Source of the DNA: a virus
IMG/VR virus record: IMGVR_UViG_3300033571_001337
Span: 1-40,360 of that record
Length of the DNA stretch: 40,360 nt
Direction: 5' to 3' (one strand)
In this document: one piece after another, positions 17,728-27,565 of the stretch
Layout of the letters: every line of letters starts with the position of its first letter
How positions within the stretch are numbered: position 1 is the stretch's first letter
Translations under genes and position numbers: made by a program
Notes under the pieces: model-generated
Databases searched by the model: none
Told to the model about the DNA's origin: nothing
Seen by the model: the letters and a program-made list of their open reading frames with translations, nothing else

Positions 17728-17850
17728 TTAGGTTTAGGAGAAACTCCATCTATTGGATTTACGTCAAACATAAGTACAAGATTTCCTAGTGCCGAAGGTG
17801 CTTCTGGATACTCTAGCTTCTTCTCGAACCCATTTGCAATTAACAAATAA
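17728..17850 (+). other. In-frame 40-codon open extension after the UAA stop of the ejection protein
   Basis: After the TAA at 17725-17727 the same frame stays open for 40 codons up to a TAA at 17848-17850, two bases before the next ATG. The decoded peptide begins LGLGETPSIGFTSNISTRF and ends SNPFAINK, with ordinary protein-like composition. It has no start codon, box or hairpin of its own. It could be a recent nonsense mutation, a stop that is sometimes read through, or a sequencing error. Confidence 0.55.
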
Positions 17851-17852
17851 CT

Positions 17853-19280
17853 ATGGCAGATTACATATATAATCCAGCGGAAAGCATTAAACAAAATCTA
17901 GGTCAGGCGGCATCTGGCATTGGAGAAATATTTACCAGTTTAATTGCACAGCAACAGAGAGACAATTCTATTGCTGAAAAAGCCTTTTTAAACATAGAGG
18001 CTTTAAAGAAGGACGTGAATATATATGGTCAAAAAGTAATTACAGAAAAAGCTAATAACTTACTAAAGGACGCATCTTCTGCTATTTTCAAAAATGGCAA
18101 ATTAGATTATTCTAAATTAGGTGAGATTCGTCAGAAAATATCTGATATTAGCGATGAGAATAAAAAGTATGCCCTTGGCGCAGATATGCGAAAAGAGGTT
18201 ATGCAATTAATGCTTGCTAACAAAGATAATATTACAAACTTTGAAAAGGCATTAAGCGACGTTACTAATGTTATTGTGGACCCTAATATCAAAAATGCGA
18301 CTGATATGCAGTCTGCAATGATGAAAGCCTATGATAATAATTTGGATTTAGATAGAATGGGAACTAAAGCTATTTTAGCTGTAGCACCATTAGAGCCAAA
18401 GAAAGCTCAAATTATCAATAAAGACAAAGACGAAATTACTTACGAATTTACTGGAATTAAAGGCTCTCGTTTTGACCCAAGTACGGGTAAAGTGGCTTTA
18501 CCTTCTGCTGAAGAAATGGCTGCTATAACACAGAGTATAAAGACAAGAATGCCTGATTACTTTGATAGATACAGACAAAGAGTTGGTGTTAACGCAGACT
18601 TCTTGCCAGATGATGTTATTACACAAAGATTAGCATCTCAAGTACAAACTCCTGTTACGGCGTTAAGAACTGGACGTGCTGCGCAATTTGCAGCTGAAGA
18701 GGCTAATGCTGAATCGGCTAAGTTTAAAGCTAAAACACAGCAGCAAGTGTTTGATACTGAGATGAGATTAAAAGAGTCTCAGATTGCCGAAAATATGGCA
18801 CAAAGAATGAAAGCTCTTGGGGATATGAAAAAGGGCGCAACTCCGCCATCTTCATTAAGGATAACTCCTAGGTCTATTCCGTTAAAAGATAGGTCTGGTA
18901 GAGTAGTTCCTGGTAAAACACAGACTGTCTATGATATGACTCTACCTAAGCCATTCTCTATGGACTTCCCTGGAACAAAAGACTATGAAGGAGGAGGTAA
19001 AGAAATTGGGGCATTAAAGGTTGTGTCTGTCACAAAGGGGGCTGACGGCAATTTTGTGTTAAGCGGATATAAGGTTGATAAATCAAAACTAGATGCAAGC
19101 AACCCGTTCTCAGAGATTCCTACATCTTCAGATAAACTAATGAATGTTAAACTCAACAAGGGTCAATATGATTCATTTATTAACAGAGTACAGGGCTTTG
19201 CCAAAGAAGATACCCAAAACGTAATGGGCGGATTAGAGGGTATGAAGAAAAATATAGTCGACCTAGACTCTTTTAGGTAG
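17853..19280 (+). CDS. Internal virion / ejection protein
   Basis: This 475-residue, mostly helical protein begins ADYIYNPAESIKQNLGQAASGIGEIF. It has Lys/Gln-rich helices in the first 170 residues, an Ala/Glu-rich coiled-coil around 275-325 and a beta-rich C-terminus (from ~335). No enzymatic motif is seen. Placed between the gp14-like protein and the giant 2684-residue protein, it fits the middle partner of a three-part ejection apparatus such as T7 gp14-gp15-gp16. The call rests mainly on context. Confidence 0.55.
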   Translation: MADYIYNPAESIKQNLGQAASGIGEIFTSLIAQQQRDNSIAEKAFLNIEALKKDVNIYGQKVITEKANNLLKDASSAIFKNGKLDYSKLGEIRQKISDISDENKKYALGADMRKEVMQLMLANKDNITNFEKALSDVTNVIVDPNIKNATDMQSAMMKAYDNNLDLDRMGTKAILAVAPLEPKKAQIINKDKDEITYEFTGIKGSRFDPSTGKVALPSAEEMAAITQSIKTRMPDYFDRYRQRVGVNADFLPDDVITQRLASQVQTPVTALRTGRAAQFAAEEANAESAKFKAKTQQQVFDTEMRLKESQIAENMAQRMKALGDMKKGATPPSSLRITPRSIPLKDRSGRVVPGKTQTVYDMTLPKPFSMDFPGTKDYEGGGKEIGALKVVSVTKGADGNFVLSGYKVDKSKLDASNPFSEIPTSSDKLMNVKLNKGQYDSFINRVQGFAKEDTQNVMGGLEGMKKNIVDLDSFR

Positions 19281-19300
19281 GCATAGTAAATATTTTGCGG

Positions 19301-19308
19301 TATATTTA
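19301..19308 (+). promoter_or_regulatory. Promoter -7-like box TATATTTA
   Basis: Near match to TAnnTTTG, 28 bases before the ATG at 19337, followed by an AT-rich leader. The final A makes it weaker than the G-ending boxes. Confidence 0.35.
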
Positions 19309-19336
19309 CAGAATATATAACATCCTGTAATTAGTT

Positions 19337-22300
19337 ATGGCTAAGAAAAGACTCATAAAAAACAGTCGAGGACAGTACGGTATCCTAGATGAGAACACCA
19401 ACCAAGTATTTGTACTAGACCAAAGCACAAAGCTAAATAGCAACAAAGGTAAGTATTACGCCGAAAAAGACGGAAATATTTTTAATGTTGATGTTGTTGA
19501 TGACAATATCGACGACGAAGATATCAATATCTTAAAAAAAAAAGACGTTACGGACTCATCTGGGGAGACAGATTCTACGGATTCTGGTTTTAACAAATTT
19601 GATACAAAGCCTACAGAAGAACCTAAGAAAAACGCAGAAGCTGCTAGAAGATTTCTTATTCAACCTATGCTACCTGGCGGTGGTATAGATTATTCTGGAT
19701 TAGCTAAGTTCGGGGCAGTTGGAGAGTTTGTGGCTGATGCTATAGACATTCCAGCTAATCTTATTAATGCTGGAGTAAGAACACTCTTTAGCAGTACAGC
19801 AAATGATGCTGTAAAAAATTTAGCCGACTTTAAGGGAACTAGGAAAAAAGCCACTTTATCAGATTATCAAGATATTGCAGATAATAATCTTGCTGCAAAC
19901 TCCATTGGTAAATCTTCTTATTATAAGAAGATAGAAAACAAGACGGCAGACTGGTTTGACACAACTGCCGCACTACCAGAGATTTTAATAGAGTCTGCAT
20001 TGGGCGTTACTGGCGCTTGGAAAAGTGCATTAACTGGAGCTTCTCTTGGAGCAACTGCTGGTGTAGCAGGGGGTCCAGCGGGAGTTGTTGCTTCGGCTAT
20101 TGGTGGAGCCCAAGCTGGGGCTACGTATGCAAACGAAGTAGGTGGCGCTATCTTTCAAAAGATGCAAGAGAGAGGCGTGGATATTACGGACGCTAAGCAA
20201 CTACAGGCTGCTGTAAATGATGAGGAATTTATTACAGAGGCTGCTGAGTATGGAAGAAAGCGTGGTGTGCCTATTGCTGCAATAGATTTAATTACAGCTG
20301 GTATGGCCAATCTTGGCTCAAAGGGCGCTATCAAATTAGCAAGCAGCTTTGCAAAAAAGGCTATAAAAGAAGTTGCTGAAGAGGGAGTAGAACTAGCTCC
20401 AAGAGTCCTTACAGAATTAGGAGAGAAGAGAGCTTCTGCGATAGGCGCAATGGCTACTGAGGTTGTTGGTGGTTCGTTTGGAGAGGCTGTCGGGCAGTTA
20501 GCTGCAGATGGTAAAATTACAGACGCTGACGCTATCTTGCTTGAAGGTATTGCTGAATTAGGAGCTGGTGCTCCAACAGGTCTGTACTCTTATGTTAAAG
20601 CAAACCAGATTAATCGCCAACTTAATAAACGCTCTGATGAGACAGTAATATCTTTACAGGAAGCTCTTGCTACAATGGACGAAACTGACCCTGGCAGACC
20701 AGCGTTAGAAGAAAGAATCAAAGCGTTACAGCAAGAAAAAGAACAACGTAACAATCTTACTGCAAGCCAATTAGAAGCAGCTCCTGTTACAGCAGGTAAG
20801 CGTATCCTAGAACTTACTGAGCGTATTGATGGATTAACAGCGTCATTAGACGCAATGAAGGCTACTCCAGACCCTAATCTTAGCGAAGACCAACAGCGCG
20901 AGAAAAGACGTGTATTTGTTGAGCAGTTAGATGAGCTTACTGCTGAAAGAGAAGAGTTGTTAGCCGAGGCTGAAAAAGCAAAGTCTGCTTTCGCAGAGAC
21001 ATTGGGTGCACCTACGGCTCCAATGGAAATAACAAAGACTGGTGACATATTTAGCTTATTTGACGATGAAAACGAAATTGAGCCTAATGAATCTTTCCAG
21101 GTTGACCCACAAAAGCCAGTTACATTAACTCGTTCTGAGACTAAAGGTGTTGCTGTTGAGGAGACTGCTGAGGGAGGAACTAAGAAGCGTACTCCTGTTG
21201 GTGTATTGAATATAGAGCAAGAAGGTAAGAAATTAGCTACTGCATTAGAAATAACTAGCGAATCAGGAGAAACGAGATTCTTTGTTCCTGAATTACAAAC
21301 ATCATTTAATACTGCTGAAGAAGCATCTGCTGCGGTAAAAGAAAAACTGTCTGGCAAGGTTATGACAGAGGCGGAACGTAGCGGAATCAATCGTATTCTT
21401 GTTCGTAAAGGTCTATTAAAAACTCCTATTGTGTTTACGCAGGATGGGGTTCAAATGGAGATTAGTAATGATGTTAAAGTAAAAATATTAAAGGCTCAAC
21501 AAGCACTTCGTTCGGTTAGTGGCGCAAACATCTATTTGTATTCAAATGATGACGATTACGTTGCTGGAATAAGAAGTGAATCTAGCCAAGACGGCTTTGA
21601 TGAGAAAGGCGCTCGTAATAGTAATGCCTCTTATGTAAGAGATGGTAATATCCATATTAATATGACTAAGATGAATCAAGCATCTTTGTCTCACGAAATA
21701 TTCCACGCCACATTAGTTAGTATTGCTAAGAAAAATCCAGATGCATTCATAGAGATGCGCAAAAAGATTGTTGGCAGAATTAAGCCAGATTCTACCATTA
21801 GAGTAGTAAATAGAAATACAGGCGTAGAAAGCACTATGAGTGGCGCTGAATACTTAGAAGCGTATGCTAGTAGATATACTGATGAAAAAGGCTTCTCTGA
21901 GGACGTTCGTGCTGAAGAGTATTTATCTGAATTAGCAGGTCTTATTGCTAACAATGAGAATTTGTTATCAGATAAGAGCTTTATGGAAAATATTCGTTTA
22001 GCTATTAGAGGCTTGTTAAAGAAGCTCAATATTGACACAGCTGCATTTGATGAATTAGCAGATGCTACTGAGCTTGTTGACTTTATGAAGAGCTTTAATG
22101 AGTCATTAAAAACTGGTAATAGAATTAACCTTGAAAAAATAAAAGGAAAGTATGAAACTAGAACAAAAAAGTCCCCTACCCAACAAGGAGGGGAAGCAGT
22201 CGCTACAACAGCTGGTGAAGCAGGAGTTCAGGAGACGCAAGAAGCGGAACCTACTGGAGAGCCTATTCAAGAAGCTGTTAAAAGAAAACGAGGAAATAAA

Positions 22301-25300
22301 ACTCCCACAGGTAAGCGGGCAATAAAAGACCCTGTATTAAAAAAGGCGCTAGAGGTAAAATCTAGTAGCTTATTGGATATTGCTAAGCAGTATTTCATTA
22401 AAGGAGGGACTATTGTTAGAGGTCGTACTAAAGACATATCTAAAAGAACAGTTACTCCCGAAGCAGGTTCTTTGGTTACATTGTTTACGACTAAAGGAGC
22501 TTTTGGTTACAAGGACGACACAGATGCAATGCGTGCTCGTTTTAAGCTAACTGACTCAAGAGAGAACGGTGCATTGACAATTCCTGAGATTGCAGAATCT
22601 ATTGTTAATTCAGAGGTTGGTAAATCTAACAAGCTAATACTAGCTGATGTAGAAGAAGCATTGCGTTCTGTATTAAAAGACTTCTCTGACAAGAAGCAAA
22701 TGGCTAAGTCTGTACTTGACGACAACGGCATATCATTAGAAGAGGAGCCTGCTACATTTACTGAAGAACAAGAAGCTCAGACAGAGCAAGAGTTCCAAGA
22801 GTTTGTTGCAGGGGAAACTGGTATGACAGTAGAAGAGTTCCAAGGAGCTGTTGGCGAAGACCCAGCTGCTACAGAAGCTCAAGCTGCCGCAGAAGAAGCT
22901 ATTGACATAGTTGAGAATCCAGAAGAGAATCCAGGCATAGCTGAGCAGATGGAATTAACTGCTGAAGAAGAAGCTATTGTTGAAGGAATGACAGAGCAAG
23001 AATCTGAGGAATATCTTGGAGGAACAGAAGTTGAGCCAGCTCCTGTAAAGGCTAAGAAGAAAAGCAAAACAGCTGCTATTGGAAGAGGGGCTAAAGCTAC
23101 TACTGCTCCCGTCCAAAGAGGCAAGCCTGTGCCTTATGATGTAGATGAAGAGAGTATTAGATTCGGGAGTCAAACTGTAGGGCAATTGCTGCCTCAGATA
23201 GACTTAGTTCAATTAGTCAACGATAAAAAGATTACTTTAAAGCAAGCCGCTTTAATAAAGTTTGTTATGCAAAAAGCTCCTAGCTCTATTGCTGTTCGAA
23301 CTTCCTTTAATGACCTTCTGAAGATAAGAAGTATAATTAAAGGAGTATTATTTGAAGGCGGAGATGCTGCAGATGTTGATAAAGTAGTTGAATCTAATTT
23401 CAAGTATTATATCGAAGACTTTAAATTATACGAAAAGGCTATTAATAAGATTGGTGCTAGCGATGGCTTAAATATAAAAAGCAAGTATGGTATATATAAA
23501 TCCAAGAATGGTTCTATTTATATAACAGGAGCAAATGGGAATATAGACTGGAACATAAGAGAAAATGGCACATACAATACAGAAGACGAGGCAATAGATA
23601 AGCTAATAGAGCTTATGACATTTAAGAAGCCGTCTAAGGGCAAATCTGGGCTAGTTGCATTTAAGAGACCTGGTTCTAATTATTACAGATTAGGTAAACT
23701 TATAAATGGTAGATTTTTTGACCTAAATAAAGGTCCAAATTTTATTGTAGCTAGATTATTTAAATCTAAGATTGAAGCAGAATTATACTTGTCAAATAAT
23801 GAGGATGAGGTAATAAAAGAATTTAACGAAGACGCTACTACTCAAGCCTTAATCAAGAAACATCTTGATTCAATAAAGTCAAACAGGGTTGGTGTAGATT
23901 GGAGAAATGGTAAAGACATTTCTTCTGAGGAACTGTATGATACATTTGAATTGAAGGGCGTTAGTTTCATAGCTGGTATGTCGAAAGAAGATAAGCAACG
24001 AATGCTTAATGAAGCATACGATGCAATGAATGATATGGCGGCCATACTTAACATTCCATTAAAAGCCGTTGGATTAGGAAAGAAAATTTCTGTCAAATTT
24101 GGTATAGGAAGGATAGAGACTGATAAAGGTGGTTCATTCCGTAGAATGGATTATGATATACAATTGAGCCGAGCTAATATTGGCTCTTTAGCTCACGAAT
24201 GGTGGCACGCATTAGATAACCATTTCGGTTCACTTGGATTTAGTGAAGATGCAATGGTTACTGAAAAAGATAGATATTCCACTAGAAAAGATAATTTAAG
24301 ACTTGAAATGTTTAGTGCATTTAAAGATGTAGCTGAGCAAATTGAAGGTTCTAATTATGAAAAAAGGTCAAAGAAACTTGACTTAACGCAGGGTCCAAAC
24401 TACAAATACAAGCAGAATATAGTTGAGCTTACTGCTCGAGCATTTGAATCTTATATAATTTCTAAATCAGAATCTAGTGGGAATAGAAATGATTTTTTAG
24501 TTAAACAATGGGATGCTACTAAGCCTGGAACTGATACTTATGAATATCTTGAGCCAGAAGAAATGGTAGCTATGGAGCCGTTGTTGGATAATTTATTTAA
24601 AACAATAAAGGCTAGGCAAGAATCTGACAGAACAGTATTGTATCAAATGTCTGGGCTAGAGGTTAATCCAGAAGCAAATGGTCCTATTATTAATTACCAA
24701 GTTGAAGGTTCTGATGTTGCATTAGTTAATGATGCCGAGCGTTACAAAATGGTAGAGCTTTATGGCGACCCACAACAAATGCTTGCTCACTTTGAAAGCA
24801 AATTCAAGGCAGAAGAAGCTGCACTAGAAAAGGGCTTTGCTCAAAAATTAAGCACAGCATCAAGAACTCTTGAGGGAGCTATTACTGATAACATAATGAC
24901 TCGCTCTATAGCAAGAGTGTTTGGCGCTACTATGGATGCTGTCGAGTGGGTGGGAGATGCTGGATTTATAAACTTAACTAGAGTTGATGAGAACGGAAAT
25001 ACTGTAAATGAAAAAGTATCTTTCAACTCAGTTTGGCAGAAAGCGTTTGGATTAACAGAAAATAAAGCAAGAGAGCTTACATTAAAAGGTCTTGAATCTA
25101 ACAACAGATTTGCCAATATAGCATCTAATGTTGCGACTGGACTTATTAAGAATCTATCTGTAACAGAATCTCTTCAGAAGCAGTCTCGTGAATACAAAGG
25201 ATATAAAGCTAACGCACATAACCTTATATTTAGACTATCTAAGTCATTAAATGGTATGATTGGTTTTGATGCGCAAGCATTAAGACGCGTTCACTCTTTA

Positions 25301-27391
25301 TTAGACCCAGAAGCTTTCTTAGGAATAGAGGACGAATCTTTGCCATCAAATCCGCTTGAGCTATCTGTTTCTGAATTGAGATTGTATAATGCACTTAGAA
25401 CAATGAATGATTACATTCACGAATGGCATTATAAGAATGGATTCTTAGACAAGGAAACTTATGAGAAGAATAAAGGTAAATATTTTGCTCGTGCTTATGC
25501 AGATATCGAGAAAAAACAATTTAAAGATGTAAACGAGGCGATTGATAGCTTTGGTGCTGGAGCAGATTTATCTATGTTTAAGCAGAGAAAAGACTTTGAT
25601 ACTGTCGAATTAGATTTACTTGAAGACCCTATCTATATTACTGCTAAGCGTTTGGCACAAATGACTCATAATCAGGCTACATTAGACTTTGCTAATGAGA
25701 TTGCAGAATCTAATGAGTATGCTATTTATGACAAACTAGAAAATATTCCTGAAAATATTCGCAAGTATTATAAGAAGCTAGAAGGCTTCGGCAATAGTAT
25801 TCGCTTTGGAAATCTTACAAATAAGTATGTTCCAATGGCTATTCACGAAGAGATTTATGGAACTCAGTTTGCTGACCAGTTTATGTCCATTATGTTTAAC
25901 GCATTCAAGAAGTACGACAAACTCGCGCTTCGTCAGATGCTTAAGAAAAGTAAGACTGTTTATAACCCTCTTGCTAGACTTGGTAACATTGTGTCTTCAT
26001 TTGCATTTGCATTTCAAGGCGGAGTTGACCCATTCTCATTATTAGCAAAAAGAATTGCCGCTAAAAAGGAAATTGATAATTACGGAGAATATGTTCAAGA
26101 CTTGACTAAAGCTGGAGTTATTGGTACTAGCGGTGTTAGTCAAATGCTTCTTGGTATGGACGAAAACTCTTTATCTTACAGAGCTCTTGTGGCACTAAAG
26201 GTGCCTCAGAATTTACTTGCTAAGGCAAACGACTTTGACAATATGGTTAAAGATACCTATGGGAAAGCCGATGACGTTGCAAAGGTAGCTATGTATATGT
26301 CGCTGGTTCAAGATAGAGGCAAGACTAAGGAGGAGGCAATTAAGATTGTTGCTGAAAGTATGCAGAACTATAACACAGTAGGCAAATACTTTGTGTTAGC
26401 ATCTCTTACTCCTTTCTTTGGTAACGCGTTTATTCGATTCAAGGCTGATGCTACAAGAATCTTGTACAACGGAATTTCTAAGAGACCATTATTTACAATG
26501 TCTTATATTGCAATGTTATGGGGAGTTAAGGAGCTTTTGTCTGACTTATCTGGAGAGGATGATGAGGAGAAAGAAGCACGCGAAGAAAGACCATTTACAA
26601 CCAAGTGGGGTGTAGGGCCATTTGCTTTGCCTATGAACTGGAAGATTGGAGATAAAGAATATAACGTAGCAAGATACTTGTCTCCTTATTATATCTATGA
26701 CCAAGGTTATTATGGGGACAATTTAGTTGATATATCGCAATATCTGCCTTACCAGCTTCAAAAGCTACAGCCAGGAAAAGGAACTGGATTATTTCGTTCA
26801 GGATATGCTTTGGGGATACCAGACCCATTCTTTGGAGTTGGATTGCAGTTAGCGCTTGACTATGATTACAAGGGCAACTCTATTGCAGACCCAAGAGCTA
26901 CTAGATTTATGCCTCAGACAATAAGCGGAGACCAGATGTTTGTTAACCAATTATCTTACGCTGGAAGAGCTTTAGGTAGCCCTTACTACGGATGGATAGC
27001 TGACCAGAAGGCAGCCTGGGAGGGCAAACTTGATGTTCACGATAGAAAGCGCGACCCATTAGATGCGGCAATTAGTTTGGTTATTAAGAACGAAGAGATT
27101 GATAGCAAGATTCTAACTGAGAAGTATGGCAATCATCTTAACAGAATGTTCAAACAGCATCAGGCGGCTTTAGATTTAATCAAGTCAACTAGAACTCGTA
27201 TGCAAGACGATATATTGAGAATACAGGCTAATACTGAGCTTTCGGAATCTCAGAAGAAGGGACAGATTCAAGATATATATGATGAAGCAGAATCTCTTCG
27301 TAAGGAAAAGCACAATGAGATGCTAAGAATTGCAGAAGAAGCTAAAGAGCCTTATAAAACATATTTAAAACTTAGACAACCTAAAAAGTAA
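19337..27391 (+). CDS. Giant polyvalent internal virion protein with two HExxH metallopeptidase motifs
   Basis: The 2684-residue protein is the largest in the window. Residues ~210-275 form a Gly/Ala-rich hydrophobic stretch that may insert in membranes. At 786-790 lies HEIFH in SLSHEIFHA, and at 1620-1624 HEWWH in GSLAHEWWHALDNHFG; the second, with its later ELTARAFE segment, resembles the LPD1/metallopeptidase domain of polyvalent proteins. Residues ~1135-1255 are acidic low complexity. A membrane-like segment lies near 2384-2402 (FTMSYIAMLWGVKELL). Such proteins are carried in virions and ejected, like T7 gp16. A 10-A run at 19534-19543 near the start could allow slippage. Confidence 0.75.
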   Translation: MAKKRLIKNSRGQYGILDENTNQVFVLDQSTKLNSNKGKYYAEKDGNIFNVDVVDDNIDDEDINILKKKDVTDSSGETDSTDSGFNKFDTKPTEEPKKNAEAARRFLIQPMLPGGGIDYSGLAKFGAVGEFVADAIDIPANLINAGVRTLFSSTANDAVKNLADFKGTRKKATLSDYQDIADNNLAANSIGKSSYYKKIENKTADWFDTTAALPEILIESALGVTGAWKSALTGASLGATAGVAGGPAGVVASAIGGAQAGATYANEVGGAIFQKMQERGVDITDAKQLQAAVNDEEFITEAAEYGRKRGVPIAAIDLITAGMANLGSKGAIKLASSFAKKAIKEVAEEGVELAPRVLTELGEKRASAIGAMATEVVGGSFGEAVGQLAADGKITDADAILLEGIAELGAGAPTGLYSYVKANQINRQLNKRSDETVISLQEALATMDETDPGRPALEERIKALQQEKEQRNNLTASQLEAAPVTAGKRILELTERIDGLTASLDAMKATPDPNLSEDQQREKRRVFVEQLDELTAEREELLAEAEKAKSAFAETLGAPTAPMEITKTGDIFSLFDDENEIEPNESFQVDPQKPVTLTRSETKGVAVEETAEGGTKKRTPVGVLNIEQEGKKLATALEITSESGETRFFVPELQTSFNTAEEASAAVKEKLSGKVMTEAERSGINRILVRKGLLKTPIVFTQDGVQMEISNDVKVKILKAQQALRSVSGANIYLYSNDDDYVAGIRSESSQDGFDEKGARNSNASYVRDGNIHINMTKMNQASLSHEIFHATLVSIAKKNPDAFIEMRKKIVGRIKPDSTIRVVNRNTGVESTMSGAEYLEAYASRYTDEKGFSEDVRAEEYLSELAGLIANNENLLSDKSFMENIRLAIRGLLKKLNIDTAAFDELADATELVDFMKSFNESLKTGNRINLEKIKGKYETRTKKSPTQQGGEAVATTAGEAGVQETQEAEPTGEPIQEAVKRKRGNKTPTGKRAIKDPVLKKALEVKSSSLLDIAKQYFIKGGTIVRGRTKDISKRTVTPEAGSLVTLFTTKGAFGYKDDTDAMRARFKLTDSRENGALTIPEIAESIVNSEVGKSNKLILADVEEALRSVLKDFSDKKQMAKSVLDDNGISLEEEPATFTEEQEAQTEQEFQEFVAGETGMTVEEFQGAVGEDPAATEAQAAAEEAIDIVENPEENPGIAEQMELTAEEEAIVEGMTEQESEEYLGGTEVEPAPVKAKKKSKTAAIGRGAKATTAPVQRGKPVPYDVDEESIRFGSQTVGQLLPQIDLVQLVNDKKITLKQAALIKFVMQKAPSSIAVRTSFNDLLKIRSIIKGVLFEGGDAADVDKVVESNFKYYIEDFKLYEKAINKIGASDGLNIKSKYGIYKSKNGSIYITGANGNIDWNIRENGTYNTEDEAIDKLIELMTFKKPSKGKSGLVAFKRPGSNYYRLGKLINGRFFDLNKGPNFIVARLFKSKIEAELYLSNNEDEVIKEFNEDATTQALIKKHLDSIKSNRVGVDWRNGKDISSEELYDTFELKGVSFIAGMSKEDKQRMLNEAYDAMNDMAAILNIPLKAVGLGKKISVKFGIGRIETDKGGSFRRMDYDIQLSRANIGSLAHEWWHALDNHFGSLGFSEDAMVTEKDRYSTRKDNLRLEMFSAFKDVAEQIEGSNYEKRSKKLDLTQGPNYKYKQNIVELTARAFESYIISKSESSGNRNDFLVKQWDATKPGTDTYEYLEPEEMVAMEPLLDNLFKTIKARQESDRTVLYQMSGLEVNPEANGPIINYQVEGSDVALVNDAERYKMVELYGDPQQMLAHFESKFKAEEAALEKGFAQKLSTASRTLEGAITDNIMTRSIARVFGATMDAVEWVGDAGFINLTRVDENGNTVNEKVSFNSVWQKAFGLTENKARELTLKGLESNNRFANIASNVATGLIKNLSVTESLQKQSREYKGYKANAHNLIFRLSKSLNGMIGFDAQALRRVHSLLDPEAFLGIEDESLPSNPLELSVSELRLYNALRTMNDYIHEWHYKNGFLDKETYEKNKGKYFARAYADIEKKQFKDVNEAIDSFGAGADLSMFKQRKDFDTVELDLLEDPIYITAKRLAQMTHNQATLDFANEIAESNEYAIYDKLENIPENIRKYYKKLEGFGNSIRFGNLTNKYVPMAIHEEIYGTQFADQFMSIMFNAFKKYDKLALRQMLKKSKTVYNPLARLGNIVSSFAFAFQGGVDPFSLLAKRIAAKKEIDNYGEYVQDLTKAGVIGTSGVSQMLLGMDENSLSYRALVALKVPQNLLAKANDFDNMVKDTYGKADDVAKVAMYMSLVQDRGKTKEEAIKIVAESMQNYNTVGKYFVLASLTPFFGNAFIRFKADATRILYNGISKRPLFTMSYIAMLWGVKELLSDLSGEDDEEKEAREERPFTTKWGVGPFALPMNWKIGDKEYNVARYLSPYYIYDQGYYGDNLVDISQYLPYQLQKLQPGKGTGLFRSGYALGIPDPFFGVGLQLALDYDYKGNSIADPRATRFMPQTISGDQMFVNQLSYAGRALGSPYYGWIADQKAAWEGKLDVHDRKRDPLDAAISLVIKNEEIDSKILTEKYGNHLNRMFKQHQAALDLIKSTRTRMQDDILRIQANTELSESQKKGQIQDIYDEAESLRKEKHNEMLRIAEEAKEPYKTYLKLRQPKK

Positions 27392-27537
27392 TGATTAAGA
27401 AAACAGCAAAAGGATACAAAGTAGTATCTAAGACAACAGGGAGAAACCTAGGAGTTTCTCCTACTAAAGCAGGCGCTGAAAAGCGTGAGAAACAGGTGCA
27501 ATATTTTAAATACTTGGCATCTAAAAAGAAGAAATAA
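27391..27537 (+). CDS. Small basic conserved phage protein
   Basis: A 48-residue frame starts within the stop of the giant gene (TAATG). The product has MIKKTAKGYKVVSKTTGRNLG, a GVSPTKAGAEKREKQVQYFK segment and a poly-Lys end. Short proteins with a 'GKNLS-x-LTKAQAEKRLKQVE-x-FK' pattern are, to my knowledge, widespread in Bacteroidota phages and some giant viruses, without known function. The coupled start suggests it is translated with the giant virion protein. Confidence 0.7.
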   Translation: MIKKTAKGYKVVSKTTGRNLGVSPTKAGAEKREKQVQYFKYLASKKKK

Positions 27538-27541
27538 TTTG

Positions 27542-27549
27542 TAACTTTG
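27542..27549 (+). promoter_or_regulatory. Late promoter -7 box TAACTTTG
   Basis: Exact TAnnTTTG match, identical to the octamer at 16857, and 16 bases before the ATG at 27566. A TTG at 27514-27516 is 25 bases upstream, too far for a usual -33 element. Confidence 0.6.
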
Positions 27550-27565
27550 AAAAAATAAAAGTATT

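Noticed and set aside
20590-21390. A 266-residue minus-strand open frame inside the giant virion gene
   Set aside because: It is antisense to a continuous 2684-residue frame with clear motifs, is Ser-rich low-complexity, and has no leader or promoter box.
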